A DNA stretch of 64,000 nucleotides, taken from assembly GCA_022836615.1 (NCBI GenBank), contig MU405211.1, positions 310,001 to 374,000 on the forward strand, given 5' to 3'. Both the position numbers and the translations under genes were made by a program. Source of the DNA: Annulohypoxylon bovei var. microspora (lineage: Eukaryota > Ascomycota > Sordariomycetes > Xylariales > Hypoxylaceae). Below the pieces are notes generated by a model. That model was given only the letters and a program-made list of their open reading frames with translations, ran no database searches and was not told where the DNA came from. Shown here in pieces: positions 32,701 through 45,357 of the stretch (position 1 is its first letter; each line of letters begins with the position of its first letter).

Positions 32701-35347
32701 AAATTGAGTAATTCATTGCCCATCGATAACTACAGATCATGTGTACATTGAAATAACACCAATTGTGCTGTGTAACTTAGTCACTTTGCGTTGTATAAAG
32801 ACACACAAGAGTCAAACAGTCACCCAAATGACCACATGTTCAGTTGGTCCTCATATCCACCTTAGGTAAGCTACATACCTAGGTAACTACCTAAGACTAC
32901 TAGAGCGTAATCTATATGGTATTTTAGCATTGACTATTAGTAGAGTATTTCCAAGTTTAGGCAATCCCTAAGAAGCTTAAGATTGGTTCCGTCTAAATGA
33001 AAGTCATTATGTTATCATATTGCTCCAACGATGGTTCTTGAATTAAGGTTATTTTACAATCAATGCTGACTTTGACAAATTGAGTTCAAGGCTAAGAAAA
33101 GCTTGGGTAAACTTAAATGTCTTATTAAATAACAGGAACTCGGGAAGTTGATTAGACTCTCACTAGCCTAATTACTAGGATGTAACTAGAAAACCATATG
33201 TACCTACCCAAATACCAGTATTTGGTATTAGGTGTTCACACGTCACTATTATATAAGTTTGGCAGTATAATATGAAGACTTGTTCATCGTGTCTTACCTG
33301 GTCTTAAGAAACCTAACCAGATCCTAGATCTAGAAGTTCCTATACAAAGTAGGATAGTACCTCATCTACCGTTCATCACTTAATATTTTATTTGGCGTCC
33401 CTTTCTTTCAAGGCTTTTCGTTTTTCACAAGTTAATCCTTTAAACAAGATACCTCAGCGTATTTTCCAAGTTATACTCGAATAACAAGTCCAAACATATA
33501 ATCTAATATATGTCAGGAATAGGGGTGAAGCGAAAATAGACTTTCACGGTGCATCCGTTGAATTATTCACGATAGTGCTGTTACCATGACACGTATGTTA
33601 TCTTGTTTTAATACTTTCTTAAGTATTAAAGATACATGAAAAGCACCTACCTAGGTACTTACCTGGGTATGTATACTAGGATATGTTGTCACGGAATCTT
33701 CATGATTGTCACTTGACTAGCAGTTAGAAACATTGATCTATACGCCAATATAATACTCTAATATGTAAATGTAGATACCTTTATCCAAGTGTGGACAGCA
33801 CAAGGTGAGGCCTTTAAAATGAGACAGTCCCCCCGCACTTTAACAGACAATTGAAAAAAACTAACTTATGTAGCTCCTACACTCCAATGAAGACGATGTT
33901 TTCGTTATACAAGCTGTACTAGTGTAATTGAATAAGTAGGTATTTAGCTACCTTAGCTTATAATAGATCAGGGATTCCGTAGGTCATTATATGCGAGACA
34001 AGGAACTAGTTAGTTTTCGCGATTCTCGGGTTCTTATACGCCGCGCTTGATGATTGAAAATATTGAAGGGAAAAGTTTCGATAAGAGGGGGCAGTGGACT
34101 ATAAATACACGATCACTTAATCAAGCGAGTAAGGGGCGTTGCTTGCTAAAACTAGGTAATACTTGGGATATATGAAAAGAAAGCAGTCTTTAACAAAATA
34201 AAGGTGGCGGACTCCGAGTCTGGGGAATAATGATAGATCCTTCTTCTACCGGCCCTTTTGCCTGCAGGTCGGGGATAGTACGGTCTCAAAGGTCCCAGAG
34301 GATCTTAACACCGAGTATTAGTCTAAGTTCCTTGCGTTACACAAAAACTAAATCTTACATACGGCAGATACGGGTACTTGGCAGGCTAATCCTACCTACA
34401 GGTAAGGTTAATCTTTAGTCCTACTCGAAAATAACGTCCCTTAAAGATTCTATTTACCTAGTTACATATTAGTTGAGCCCGAAATACCTATCTATACAAT
34501 ATCGATAGTTATATGAAAACATCTAACTAGACATATCATATTTACTAAAAGAGGCATTTTTGTTATCAATCGCGAACTTCAAGAATGCCGCATCGGTACC
34601 TAAGTTATTATGACTACCTACCGGCAAGTACATTCAGCTGCGATATGTAAGAGGCTCATCAACTGATAGCTCCGACAACTTGGCACAGCCGTTGCCCACA
34701 TACACATTTCCCGGCCCTTGCCTTATTTAGTGTTATACGGTGAAGGATTATAGAATTGATTCTGATTTGGCAAACGCTAACATCCTCGGGAAACGGCTCT
34801 CGCAGTCGGGACCATCGGTCTCTTTTAAACCCCGTAATAAGCTCCCGTCTACTGACAGCAGCCACGCAAGAGTTGGAGATATGAGTAGAGCCAACGAGAA
34901 GTAGGGAGGGCTTGAGCTGAAAGACTCGGACCCGATGGGGATCCACGAAAAAAAGCCAACAGGGCTCACATCATCGAAGTAGGATCGCCGAGATGCATGC
35001 CAATAATAAGGATTGGGCGTACTTTGTGACACCGGATACATATAACACCCCGAGGCTGACCAACTTTTTTAGGTCTTCGATAGCTTCTATTGAGCAGTAT
35101 TAGTAAAAGACGTAGTCCATAGTAACTAGTTAATGACGAGAGGAGAGTAACTTCACATGCATAGATATAGTTAAGTGTAGCGTAGGGGGACGTTGGATCC
35201 TTAAGTCTCCTTCCGGTCCCACTGCCCAAATATCGCTTTCACTCTTACCCATCAGAAGCTACTACGACCAGTACATAACGCTTCAAGAGTAAAGCGCATC
35301 TAGCGTGCTAGTCATCCAAGAATACCAAGGGCTTGAAGGTAGCCAAG
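29753..35347. other. Large gene-poor, AT-rich region
   Basis: This is 5.6 kb between the divergent Crz1-like and ABC transporter genes. Open frames up to 115 codons occur at 31.2-32.3 kb and three overlapping ones at 34.7-35.2 kb, but none shows a recognisable domain or a convincing intron pattern. Copies of the TACCTACCTAGG motif lie near 31185, 32865-32895 and 33644-33670. The part from 32.3 to 34.6 kb is particularly AT-rich. The ends presumably carry long promoters for a regulator and a pump. A decayed transposon cannot be excluded. Confidence 0.5.
33644..33670. repeat. CTAC/GTAG tetranucleotide motif
   Basis: CACCTACCTAGGTACTTACC and flanking bases, another copy of the intergenic palindromic motif. 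Confidence 0.6.
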
Positions 35348-38300
35348 ATGGAAAAACAGCCGTATGAACCAGAGGGTCAACCAAGCGGAACTTCATACTA
35401 CCCTACCATGGTGTCTCCTATCTCCCAGTCCGCAGACGATCACTCATGGCATACCAATACCAAAACCGAATATCAAGATGATTACCGGCGCCGGGAAAGA
35501 CCGACTTCCCAAGCATTGCTTGAGGAAGTACAAGAGCTCCGTCATATGGTGGCAGAGTTATCGTCGAGACTCAATTCTACAGCCGCTACCGGCCCGAATC
35601 CCATTAATCGTATCTCTAGCATCGTCGAGGAACCTGGGGAGAACGCCTTAGATCCGAAGCATGACGACTTCGATATCCGGCAGTGGCTACAGATATTTAC
35701 CAAGGGGCTTAAGGAGCAAGGTCACAAGGGTCTTCGGACTGGCGTGGTGTTCAAATCTCTCAGCATATCAGGATCTGGTGAGCCGGTACAGTTTCAGCAG
35801 ACGGTTACGGATATCCTATTGGCACCCTTGAAACTCGGAAAGCTATTTTCTCACGAAAGGCAGAAGGAGAGGAAGATCTTGCACAGCTTCAATGGTTTGG
35901 TCAGGAGTGGGGAACTACTGCTCGTCTTGGGCCGTCCCGGTTCGGGATGCAGCACGCTTCTGAAGGCGCTCTGTGGAGAACTTCACAGCTTACATGTTCA
36001 CGACAAATCCGTTATTCATTACGATGGCATTCCACAGGACAAGATGGTGAATGAGTTCAAGGGGGAGGTCACGTATAATCAGGAGGTACGTATGATTGCT
36101 ACGAAGAAATGCGTTATTTATTTTTGCTAACCATAGAAACAGGTCGACAAGCATTTCCCTCATCTTACAGTTGGGCAAACGCTAGAATTCGCCGCCGCGT
36201 GTCGCACACCATCTACCAGGATTCATGGGATGTCTCGCGATGAATTCATCTCACACGTTGTACGGATTGTTATGGCCGTAAGTTCCCATGTCGATGTCTC
36301 TCTTAAAAAATACTAGGATCCTAATCCTAATAAATGTTTCACTACTAACTATTCGCCTAGGTGTGTGGCCTATCCCATACGTATGACACTAGAGTAGGCA
36401 ATGACTTCATCCGAGGTGTCTCGGGTGGTGAAAGGAAGCGAGTTAGCATAGCAGAAATGATGCTGGCTGGATCCTCAATTTCAGCATGGGATAATAGGTG
36501 ATTACAAATTTCTGTATTACCCCTTTAACCCTCTTTTCACTAATAAGGTGTAATAGTACGCGAGGACTTGATTCAGCTACAGCGCTCAAATTTGTCCAGA
36601 GTCTGCGACTAGCATCCGACATAGGTGGTAGCGTGAACGCCGTAGCCATTTACCAAGCCAGTCAAGCTATTTATGAAGAGTTCGACAGGGTGACGGTTCT
36701 CTACGATGGCAGGCAAATATACTTCGGCCCTGCCAACGAAGCCAAAGACTTCTTTGAAAGGCAGGGCTGGTACTGCCCGCCTCGACAGACGACAGGCGAT
36801 TTCCTCACCGCGGTGACAAATCCCGGTGAGCGTAAAGCCCGGCACGGGATGGAGGACCAGGTGCCTCGAACGGCGCAAGAATTCCAGCAGTACTGGCGCA
36901 ACTCGCCGGAGTTCAAGGAGCTGAATCGCGAGATCGCGCAGTACCAGCGCCAGTCGCGCATTGTCAGGAGCAACGAAGTCATCACGGACCTCCGGAGCGC
37001 GAAAAACTTCATGCAGGCCAAGCACGTGCGCCCCAAATCGCCTTACACCATCAGCTTGCCCATGCAGATCCGGCTCACCACCAAGAGGGCGTATCAGCGC
37101 ATTTGGAACGACAAGTCGGCGACGGCCTCTCAGGCCATGCTGAATATCATCATCGCCCTCGTCGTCGGTTCTGTCTTCTACGGAAATACGGATTTCACGG
37201 ACAGCTTCAAAGCCAGAGGATCTGTCCTGTTTCTTGCTGTTCTCATTAACGCCCTGTCTACCCTCTCCGAGATCATCAGTCTATACTCGCAACGGCCTAT
37301 CGTGGAAAAACATGCCTCATATGCCTTCTACCACCCGGCAACCGAGGCTATCTCGGGGATAGTGGCAGACATACCTATCAAGTTCGTGCTCGCGGTCGCC
37401 TTCAATCTAGTCCTATATTTCCTCGCAGGATTGCGCCGAGAAGCCGGACCGTTCTTCTTGTACTTCCTCATCACGTTTATGCTTACCTTCGTCATGAGCG
37501 GCATCTTCAGAACAATGGCAGCTGTCACGGGCACAATTTCGCAAGCGATGTCCTTGGCAGGCATCATGGTGCTTATCTTGGCGATATACACCGGGTTCGT
37601 CGTCGCCGTTCCCGAGATGGGGGCTTGGTTCGGCTGGCTTCGCTGGCTCAATCCCGTTTTCTACGCCTTTGAGATCCTAGTCGCCAACGAGTTTCACAAT
37701 CGGGATTTTAATTGCGGCTCATTCATTCCTGATTACGTTCCAAGGGCACCCGGCAACACCACGATCTGCTCAGCTGTCGGCGCCTATGCCGGAAACCTAA
37801 CTGTCAGTGGCGATTCTTATATCAAAGCTAGCTACCAGTATTATTATTCGCACGTCTGGCGGAATTTTGGTATCTTGATTGCGTTTCTGGTCTTCTTCTT
37901 GGCGGCATATGTCACTGCGACAGAGCTGAACTCATCGTCTGGCAGTACCGCCATAGTCCTCGTTTTCCGAAGGGGACGTCGCTTTGGGGGCCAATCTGAG
38001 CAAAAACGCGAGCAGGATGTCTTAGACGTACAGTCTTCGGCGGACTCTCTTATAACGGACATGGCTGCTCCTTCCGAGCACAAGATCATGGGCATTGAAC
38101 CGCAGAGAGACATATTCACATGGAAAGACGTAGTGTATGACATCGAAATCAAGGGTAATGCTCGCAGGCTGCTCGACAACGTTGCTGGTTGGGCGAAGCC
38201 TGGGACACTAACAGCTCTCATGGGTGTGTCCGGGGCAGGAAAGACAACGCTCCTAGATGTATTGGCGCAGCGGACTACCATGGGTGTGATCACCGGCGAC

Positions 38301-40148
38301 ATGTTAGTCAACGGCAAGCCCCTAACTCGTAGTTTCCAGCGCAATACTGGATACGTCCAACAACAAGGTAAGTTGACTCTCCATCATAACTTCACTTGGA
38401 ACATTAAGCTAAACTATCATTTAGATCTCCACCTCGAAACCGCTACCGTTCGGGAAAGTCTCCGGTTCAGCGCCATGCTCCGCCAACCGCGGCACATCAG
38501 CAAAGCGGACAAATACGCCTTCGTCGAAGAAGTGATCACGATGCTCAACATGGAAGACTTCGCGGACGCCGTCGTCGGCGTGCCCGGCGAAGGGCTGAAC
38601 GTCGAGCAGCGCAAGCTCCTCAGCATCGGCGTCGAGCTCGCCGCGAAGCCCAAGCTGCTCCTGTTCCTCGACGAGCCCACGTCCGGCCTCGACTCGCAGA
38701 GCTCGTGGGCCATCTGCGCGTTCCTGCGCAAGCTGGCGGACTCGGGCCAGGCCGTGCTGTGCACCATCCACCAGCCCAGCGCCCTGCTGTTCCAGCAGTT
38801 CGACCGCCTCCTCTTCCTCGCGCGCGGCGGCAAGACCATCTACTTCGGCGACATCGGCGAGAACTCGCGCATCATGCTCGATTACTTCGAGGAGAGGGGC
38901 GCGCGTCCGTGCGACGACCAGGAGAACCCCGCGGAGTACATGCTTGAGGTCGTGAACAAGGGTGTCAACGACCGCGGTGAGGATTGGCACGAGCTGTGGA
39001 AAGCGAGTCCGGAACGACATGCTGTTAATATGCAAATCGACGAGATGCATGCCTCCGCCGCCAACCGGATGTCGGCTGGCCATGGAGAACATGGCAATGA
39101 GGAGGGCGAGTTCGCTGCTCCTTTCTCGACTCAGCTCCAGGTAGTCACGTACAGGATATTTCAACAGTACTGGAGGATGCCCAGCTACATCGGTGCTAAA
39201 TGGGGGCTCGCCACAGCCGCGGGAATATTCATTGGCTTCTCATTCTGGAAAGCGAAGTCTACACAGGCCGGAATGTCCAACGTGATGTTCGGCGTGTTTA
39301 TGATAGCGACTCTATTCTCTCCCCTTGTCCAACAGGTATGTAAAATCAATTGTCTAACAAATCAAAGCCCTAGATATTAATTAGTGTTAAAGATACAACC
39401 CCTATTTACGACCCAACGTTCCCTCTACGAAGTCCGCGAGCGCCCCTCCAAAGTCTACTCCTGGCAATCCTTCCTGATAGCCAACACCATCGTTGAACTG
39501 CCATACCAGATCATCGCCGGCCTCATAGTCTTCGCAGCCGTATACTACCCTATCACCGGGATCCAGAGCTCCGACCGACAGGGGCTAGTCCTTCTTTTCA
39601 TAATCCAGTTCTTCCTGTACAGCAGCACGTTCGCGCACATGACGGTCGCGGCCCTCCCGAACGCCGAGACGGCCGGCGCCCTCGTCACCCTGCTAGTGCT
39701 ACTGAGCCTAATCTTCTGCGGCGTCTTCCAGACGCCGTCCGCGCTCCCGGGGTTCTGGATCTTCATGTACCGGCTGTCGCCGTTCACGTACTGGATCGGC
39801 GGCATCGTCGGCACGCAGCTGCACGGGCGCCCCGTCGACTGCTCCGCCACCGAGACGTCCATCTTCGACCCGCCGGGCGGCCAGACCTGCTACCAGTACA
39901 TGGAGGCCTATTTGCAACCGCCCTCTCCGCAACCGCCGGCTCTAGGGTATCTGCAGAACCCGAACGCGACTTCGGCGTGCCAGTACTGCAGCCTCACAGT
40001 CGCGGACCAGTTCCTAGCGCCGAGCGGCATCATGTGGAGTGAGAGGTGGCGCAATTTTGGCCTCGTCTGGGTCTACATCGTGTTCAATGTTCTCGTCACC
40101 GTCGCGACGTACTATATCTTCCGCGTGGCCCGGTGGAAGAGGAAGTGA
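35348..40148 (+). CDS. PDR-type (ABCG) multidrug ABC transporter, full size
   Basis: Six exons: 35348-36085, 36143-36277, 36361-36497, 36557-38367, 38425-39335 and 39393-40148, 1495 residues, the usual PDR length. The order is NBD1-TMD1-NBD2-TMD2. NBD1 has the degenerate PDR Walker A GRPGSGCST (about 195), signature VSGGERKRVS and Walker B SISAWDNSTRGLDS. NBD2 has Walker A GVSGAGKTT, signature-position LNVEQRKLLS and Walker B LLLFLDEPTSGLDS. Extracellular cysteines of the PDR family lie in the last loop (TCYQYME, ACQYC). The protein exports azoles, plant defence compounds or endogenous metabolites at the plasma membrane. The 57-bp intron at 38368-38424 is stop-free and in frame, so retention would add 19 residues before DLHLETATV. 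The NBD2 exon (38540-38960) is extremely G/C-ended. Confidence 0.95.
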
Positions 40149-41194
40149 GTAATTCATTATTAGCATGACATTCACGAACTTACGGGGGGTTATCTGTAAT
40201 TGCATTTTATTTTTAATTGGAAAAGTTATAGAGGATGGTACAACTTAATACAGGTAGATTGGGTACTTTAGATATACGGAATGAGAGGAATACTCGGTGG
40301 TTAGTGTACTTAACGCAAGTTCCGGATCGTACCTACGTATTGCAAATTCGTGTACGTACCACAGCTAGATATCACGATTTGGTTGATAGAAACTACCTAC
40401 ATAGAAGCTTTGCTTTCCTGGATATCTGATAAGGATGTGCGATGAATTTTGAGACTATTTGTGATCGCGTATACGGTATGTGTCTCCCCCATCCAACAAG
40501 ATAGGAGAAGGGAGAGTTTGTTGATTTGACTCGAGCTGCTGCACAAAGTCACACTGTTGAGGCTCGGTTCCGCCGTTATCTTCTAGTTGTCCGGTTTGTA
40601 GAGAAAAGAAATATAGGTAGGTACATAAGCAAAAGATAAACAATTAATATTTCCGCCGAGGTAATCCTCAACATATTAGCGCCATGCTTACCTCATCTGT
40701 GCCCAGTGAAATTACGGATAACGTCAGAGACCGGAGTTGTTATTACGCCACGTGGGATATGATTACGACCGCCGGCCCGGTAAGGGCATGAGTTCTGTTG
40801 GGGCGAAGGACAACGTCCTACTTTACGCTGCCACAAGCTCACGATGGAGTGTTACATTTAGTGAAGAGATAAGTAGAGATTATGATAGTCTAGAGAGTTG
40901 AGTCCCGGACCCGGAGAAACGAAACCATTGTAGGTTTCCTGCTCCAGTCCATTCTATATGGGTATTTTGACATCTATGTAATCATCGCCCAACCACAATC
41001 TAGGACCGGTTTCCGAATATTTGACCAGTAGCAAAGACCGAACGCCGCCCCAATCTAGTTCTACATCGCGAATAAGCCGCTGATAATGCAAACGCGATGC
41101 AAGCTCAACCAATTCTACGCCCCTTTTATGTTCTAATCAGTGATGAATGTAATATGTTCGTTGAGGAATTGTGCAGGACTTCTCCCCTGCAAAT
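40149..41194. other. Intergenic between convergent genes
   Basis: This spacer lies between the 3' ends of the ABC transporter (plus) and the alternative oxidase (minus). It has no supportable frame. One AGGTAGGTAC motif occurs near 40616. Confidence 0.5.
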
Positions 41195-42512
41195 TTACAT
41201 GACTTCTTCCCGCTCGTAACCCTCGGCCTTTAAGGCAGGACTAGGCGGACCCTTACCATCCTTGTACTGGCTGACGAAGGGGTTGGGGTCCTCCTTCTGA
41301 TTCAGGTTGCTGAGAGTATGGTTGACACCTCTGTGGCAAGCTTCATCGGCCCGGATGTAGTAGATGAGATCTTTCATCGTCCGTTTTCCCTCAGGCATTT
41401 GCCAGTACTGGACGGCGATGTCGGGAATTACGAAATTGGGGTCCGCCCATTTCGGTAGGTGTCCTTCTTCGATCTGTTTGATACATAGGGAGTACGTGTG
41501 GACGGCTTCTTCCTCTAGATAACCCACTAAATAACAAAAGTTAGTGCTCTGAATATGCGTAGTTAGAGAATGACTTGATATGTTACTTACCAAATCGGTG
41601 TGTGATCTTTGGCGATATTAGATATGTTAGGAAGAGACCGTTAAAGTAGACGCCTTGAGCGCCGATAAGAAGGATCTTCATGAACCAGCCTAATGAATAT
41701 GTAAGTAGATGAAGCTGAGTATATGCCTACGGGGTGATTGCCTACCTGGTTCACACATCTTCATAAAAGTTAGAAGATGCATACGTTCGTTATAACTTTC
41801 CTCGAGTAAAGTCTCGATCCAGCCATTGTCTCTCTTAAGTCGTCGGATACTGTGTAGATGTCGTAACATTCCAGCAACCATGCCTGGAACTCCGGCAATG
41901 GATTCGAGGAATAGGAATCGTAACAGCCATTGACCTTCAGTCAGAGGTTTGATCGTGTCGACGGCAATGGTCGGGTTCGCCTTGTCAACCTTCTGTTCTT
42001 TCTGCATTCCCGTGAAGAAATCCATTCCCCATCTGCACGAACGCATGAATTTCCAAGCGGCCCAGTCACCCCATGTCTTTGCCGCACGATGAGATGGGAC
42101 TACACTGAGCATTTCCTTCATTAAATTTATCAGTTAATTTTGCTTCTGTATATTTTCTCTGAAAAAAGCTGGCATATAAGTGGATACTGGACCATAGTCG
42201 AGAAACGAACTATGCCCGGCCTAGGTAAGATAACAGCAAAAGGCTCTCGTTACTAACCTGTTCAGTATATCCATGATGAGGCCATGCCGCCGGAGTCTTG
42301 CGGATGTGTTCCGTCTCCTTGGTTGGAAAGAAGTCTCTGAAATTATTTGCTGGGGTCGTGGAAAAGGCTCGTGAACTGGAAGCAACAACACCAATGCGAA
42401 TTCCTGCTGAGTACCCAAGTGAAGAAGATCGAAACAAGGGTGCCACAGCTCTAGATAGCCGGACAGCTTGTTTCGATGTGCAAAGACTGGGTTGGACCTT
42501 AGCTGATAACAT
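41195..42512 (-). CDS. aox: Mitochondrial alternative oxidase
   Basis: Four exons on the minus strand: 42512-42258, 42115-41746, 41689-41591 and 41526-41195, 351 residues. The N terminus is a mitochondrial presequence rich in Arg and Ser (SSSRAFSTTPANNF, with a likely processing site near the FSTT). The di-iron ligands are present: Glu156 in LFLES, Glu195 and His198 in NERMHL, a Glu in LEEEAVHTY, and Glu and His in RADEACHRGVNH. This monotopic inner-membrane enzyme oxidises ubiquinol and reduces oxygen to water, bypassing complexes III and IV. The C-terminal ~35 residues (NPFVSQYKDG) are the fungal extension. The first intron (142 bp) follows the presequence. Fungal AOX genes are commonly induced when the cytochrome pathway is blocked, but no regulatory motif was confirmed here. 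Confidence 0.96.
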
Positions 42513-45357
42513 CGAGGGCAGACAGGTCTCGAATTACTAGGACCAATGGAAAAGTGGGAAGTTGTAAAATAAAATAAAACGAAATAAAACTTTTCAAGTG
42601 ACGAGACTTGAAAAGAGAGAAGTAGGTAGACAAGTTTGTTTTCAAGGTGGCTTCTGGGGACAGGGACAACAAAAAAGAAAGAGCTGACTATTGCCTCAGG
42701 AAGAAGAAATACTTATACTTGACTTACACCCCGTACCCTTACGGCCGGGAAACTACATGCGGCAAGACAAATACCTCAAGTCTCACTGACCCAGTGGTGG
42801 TCAATGCCCTTGGACCCTTAAACTACCTACTAGAGGTGAAAAGGTAAAAAAATGATAAAGAGTTGATGATTGCCGTCCGGTATACCTTGCCAGGCCAGAG
42901 AGACCCAGACGCCGAACATAGACGGCGAAAGGAGCGGGTACCTTTTCGTCCTATCCAACCCATCCTGTCGTTAGCGCGTACAGATTATGGTAACAATCCT
43001 TACTCATATCCTTACAGCCTCATGCTTGGCAAGGAATGGCAAATCTAATAGTACTATAATACTATAGTACAAATACCTTTCCGGTCATTGGACACTCGCT
43101 AATCTGTCAGGTGGTCTTTAAAAGTCGGGAATTGAAGGAAGTTAGGAAGGTTAGGGAGATGATAAATGGGGTCCTTCTTTGTAGGGCTCCGGTATATTTT
43201 CGGGACCAAACGGACTCAACTCGCTTGAACTCGTCGGTTCTCGGCGGTCATTCAAATCACTGTACCTCATCTCTTATTATTATCCATTACTTTAACATCT
43301 ATTGGATAATCCAAACAAACAGATAAAATCATGGAGATTGAAGTCGCCGAATTCTATAATTCTAATACTAGAACTTGGAATTGCTTCGGAATTATTCTAT
43401 GGAAAAATATTTTCTTCAAGAGCCGCTAGATAATTGTTGCCCGTTAGTGAATACTTAGAATTACGCCAACATTCTGGCGGAGCGCATTCCTTTCTTCTCG
43501 TCATCAAAAAAGCTTTGACAGGTCAAGCGCATCAATTTTTCTAGATGACTCACTAACAATTACATACCTACGTAAAAATACGAAGATATGGTACTTCCGA
43601 CTACATCGGTACATTTATGCGAGATGAGAAATGAGAACTGTCGAATATGTAGTGCGACCAGGTACTGTGTCCACGGATGCAGGTGGCTTACAAGATTTCC
43701 AAATATAGCACAGTTCGGACGTTCTAATCAAGATCCGACGATATCAACCAACATCATAGGATACCTATGTATGTACCCCCAAGTTGAACATTGGAAGTTG
43801 GAAGCCGGGTCGATGGAATGGAATACGCTATCCATAACCGTGACATTTAACGGCCCAGAGCCTTTTACTACATAGGAAAGACTCGTTGAGGCCGGGGACT
43901 GCGCTAGAAAGGTTCCGTCCGAGTCCCGAGCCGAACCGGACAGCTACCGGGGACTTCCAGGTCCAGCCCTGACCTAAGATGGCAACCCCTGAAGCCGCCT
44001 TTTGAAAAGCCGCCAGGCCGCGTCACACCAAAATATCCTAGGACTGGACGCTGGACAACTCCTTCGGAGTACCGTGGACGCGATATGTCTCGGGTGCTTG
44101 CATGATACACAATCCTTATTTGTGTTGCTGAATTGTGAGGACCGTGAGGTCTTCTTGTAAGTGTATGCGGCCCACCGTATCCACCTGGATATAAGAAAAA
44201 GGCGAAGGAGAACCCGATAGTTATTGGGAACCTGTTATCAGTCAAGTCGGCGAATATCTCTTAAAAGGTTCAATTACGGATATCCATCCGGTATTTGAAA
44301 ATGGTGGCTAGTAGAAAATATTTTGCGTCCCCATAGGGCTGACTCGGGATGAGGCTTGTTACCTCATCCTGTCTAAGACGCGTCCAAAGTGTGTCTTTGA
44401 GACATACATAGGCACATACCTCCTGAGCGAGTATCGTGGCAGAACTATTCATCTCAATATTAAGTTGAACAATTCGCTGTAACATTTAGTAGAGTTGCGC
44501 AAGATCCCATGTTTAAGTCAAGAAATCCTTCCCTTATATTGTTATTGTGTAGATAGGACCTAGGTACGTAATATGAGTTTCGGAGAGAAACAATTTCAAA
44601 GGGTAACCTAGCATATTTAGTACCTTTGCTAGTGCGGGTGAAGAGAATTTGCTAAAAGCAAACACTTCATTTCTTTGTGATATAACTTGTACGTACATGC
44701 TTAGGAGAGACATAAAATCTTGACAAGGCTTCTGATGAAAAGGAAATATTGGTTTCAATTAGGTACCTACCTATTTAAGATTTCAAGGTTCTATGCTATT
44801 AAAGTTTCTTTAAAGTTGCTTGCATGTGAGGCAGCCACGGCGTTGGGATTGTCTATTTTCAGAATTAAACCTTCCCTTGCATAAAAACGGCATTTACGTC
44901 ATCAAGCAAGAACAAATTTACTTAACGATAAGACCGATATGAATGTACTTATGTACTTATCTTATCCAGACTTGCCCCTCATCACCCCGCATCTAACCGT
45001 CGTGTAAAGAAGTTGACACAATTGTTAGTTGCCATTACTTGACAAGTGCCCTGAGGACTCGAACCGGATAGAAGCCGTTAGGCATAAATGCCCACTGTGA
45101 CTGCATTCTTCCAGGCGTCCCACTGCGCACAACAGCGCACAATAATTTAGGCAAACCTAGAAATATCTCTCAACCCGATTTTCGTGCCCAATCTCCGCCG
45201 AATTTCCTTCCACTTCTAATTTCTTAATAACACATCTTCCTTTTACAAACCTCAACTTCAAAAACACCGCTTTTCGCAATCGACGACTACATCTCACTTG
45301 TCACACAGCTTTCCTAAATCAACCAACTTACAATCCAACGACATCAATCTATTCACG
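42513..45357. other. Large divergent intergenic region
   Basis: This is 2.8 kb between the alternative oxidase (minus) and eIF3j (plus). Frames of 60-113 codons exist on both strands (for example 43588-43875 and 43904-44245) but none is convincing. AT-rich palindromic sequence surrounds 43051-43072 (TACTATAATACTATAGTA). Motif copies occur near 44560 and 44761-44775. It likely holds the inducible AOX promoter. Confidence 0.5.

Noticed and set aside
34659..35229. Three overlapping minus-strand frames of 87-97 codons
   Set aside because: They lie in different frames, cannot be joined by convincing splice sites, and have no motif; probably chance.
38421..39164. A 247-codon minus-strand frame
   Set aside because: It overlaps the NBD2 exon of the ABC transporter on the opposite strand and has no motif.
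45040..45090. A GGTTCGAGTCC string on the minus strand resembling a tRNA B box
   Set aside because: The sequence around it does not form an acceptable T stem or a 7-bp acceptor stem, and no A box lies at the right distance.
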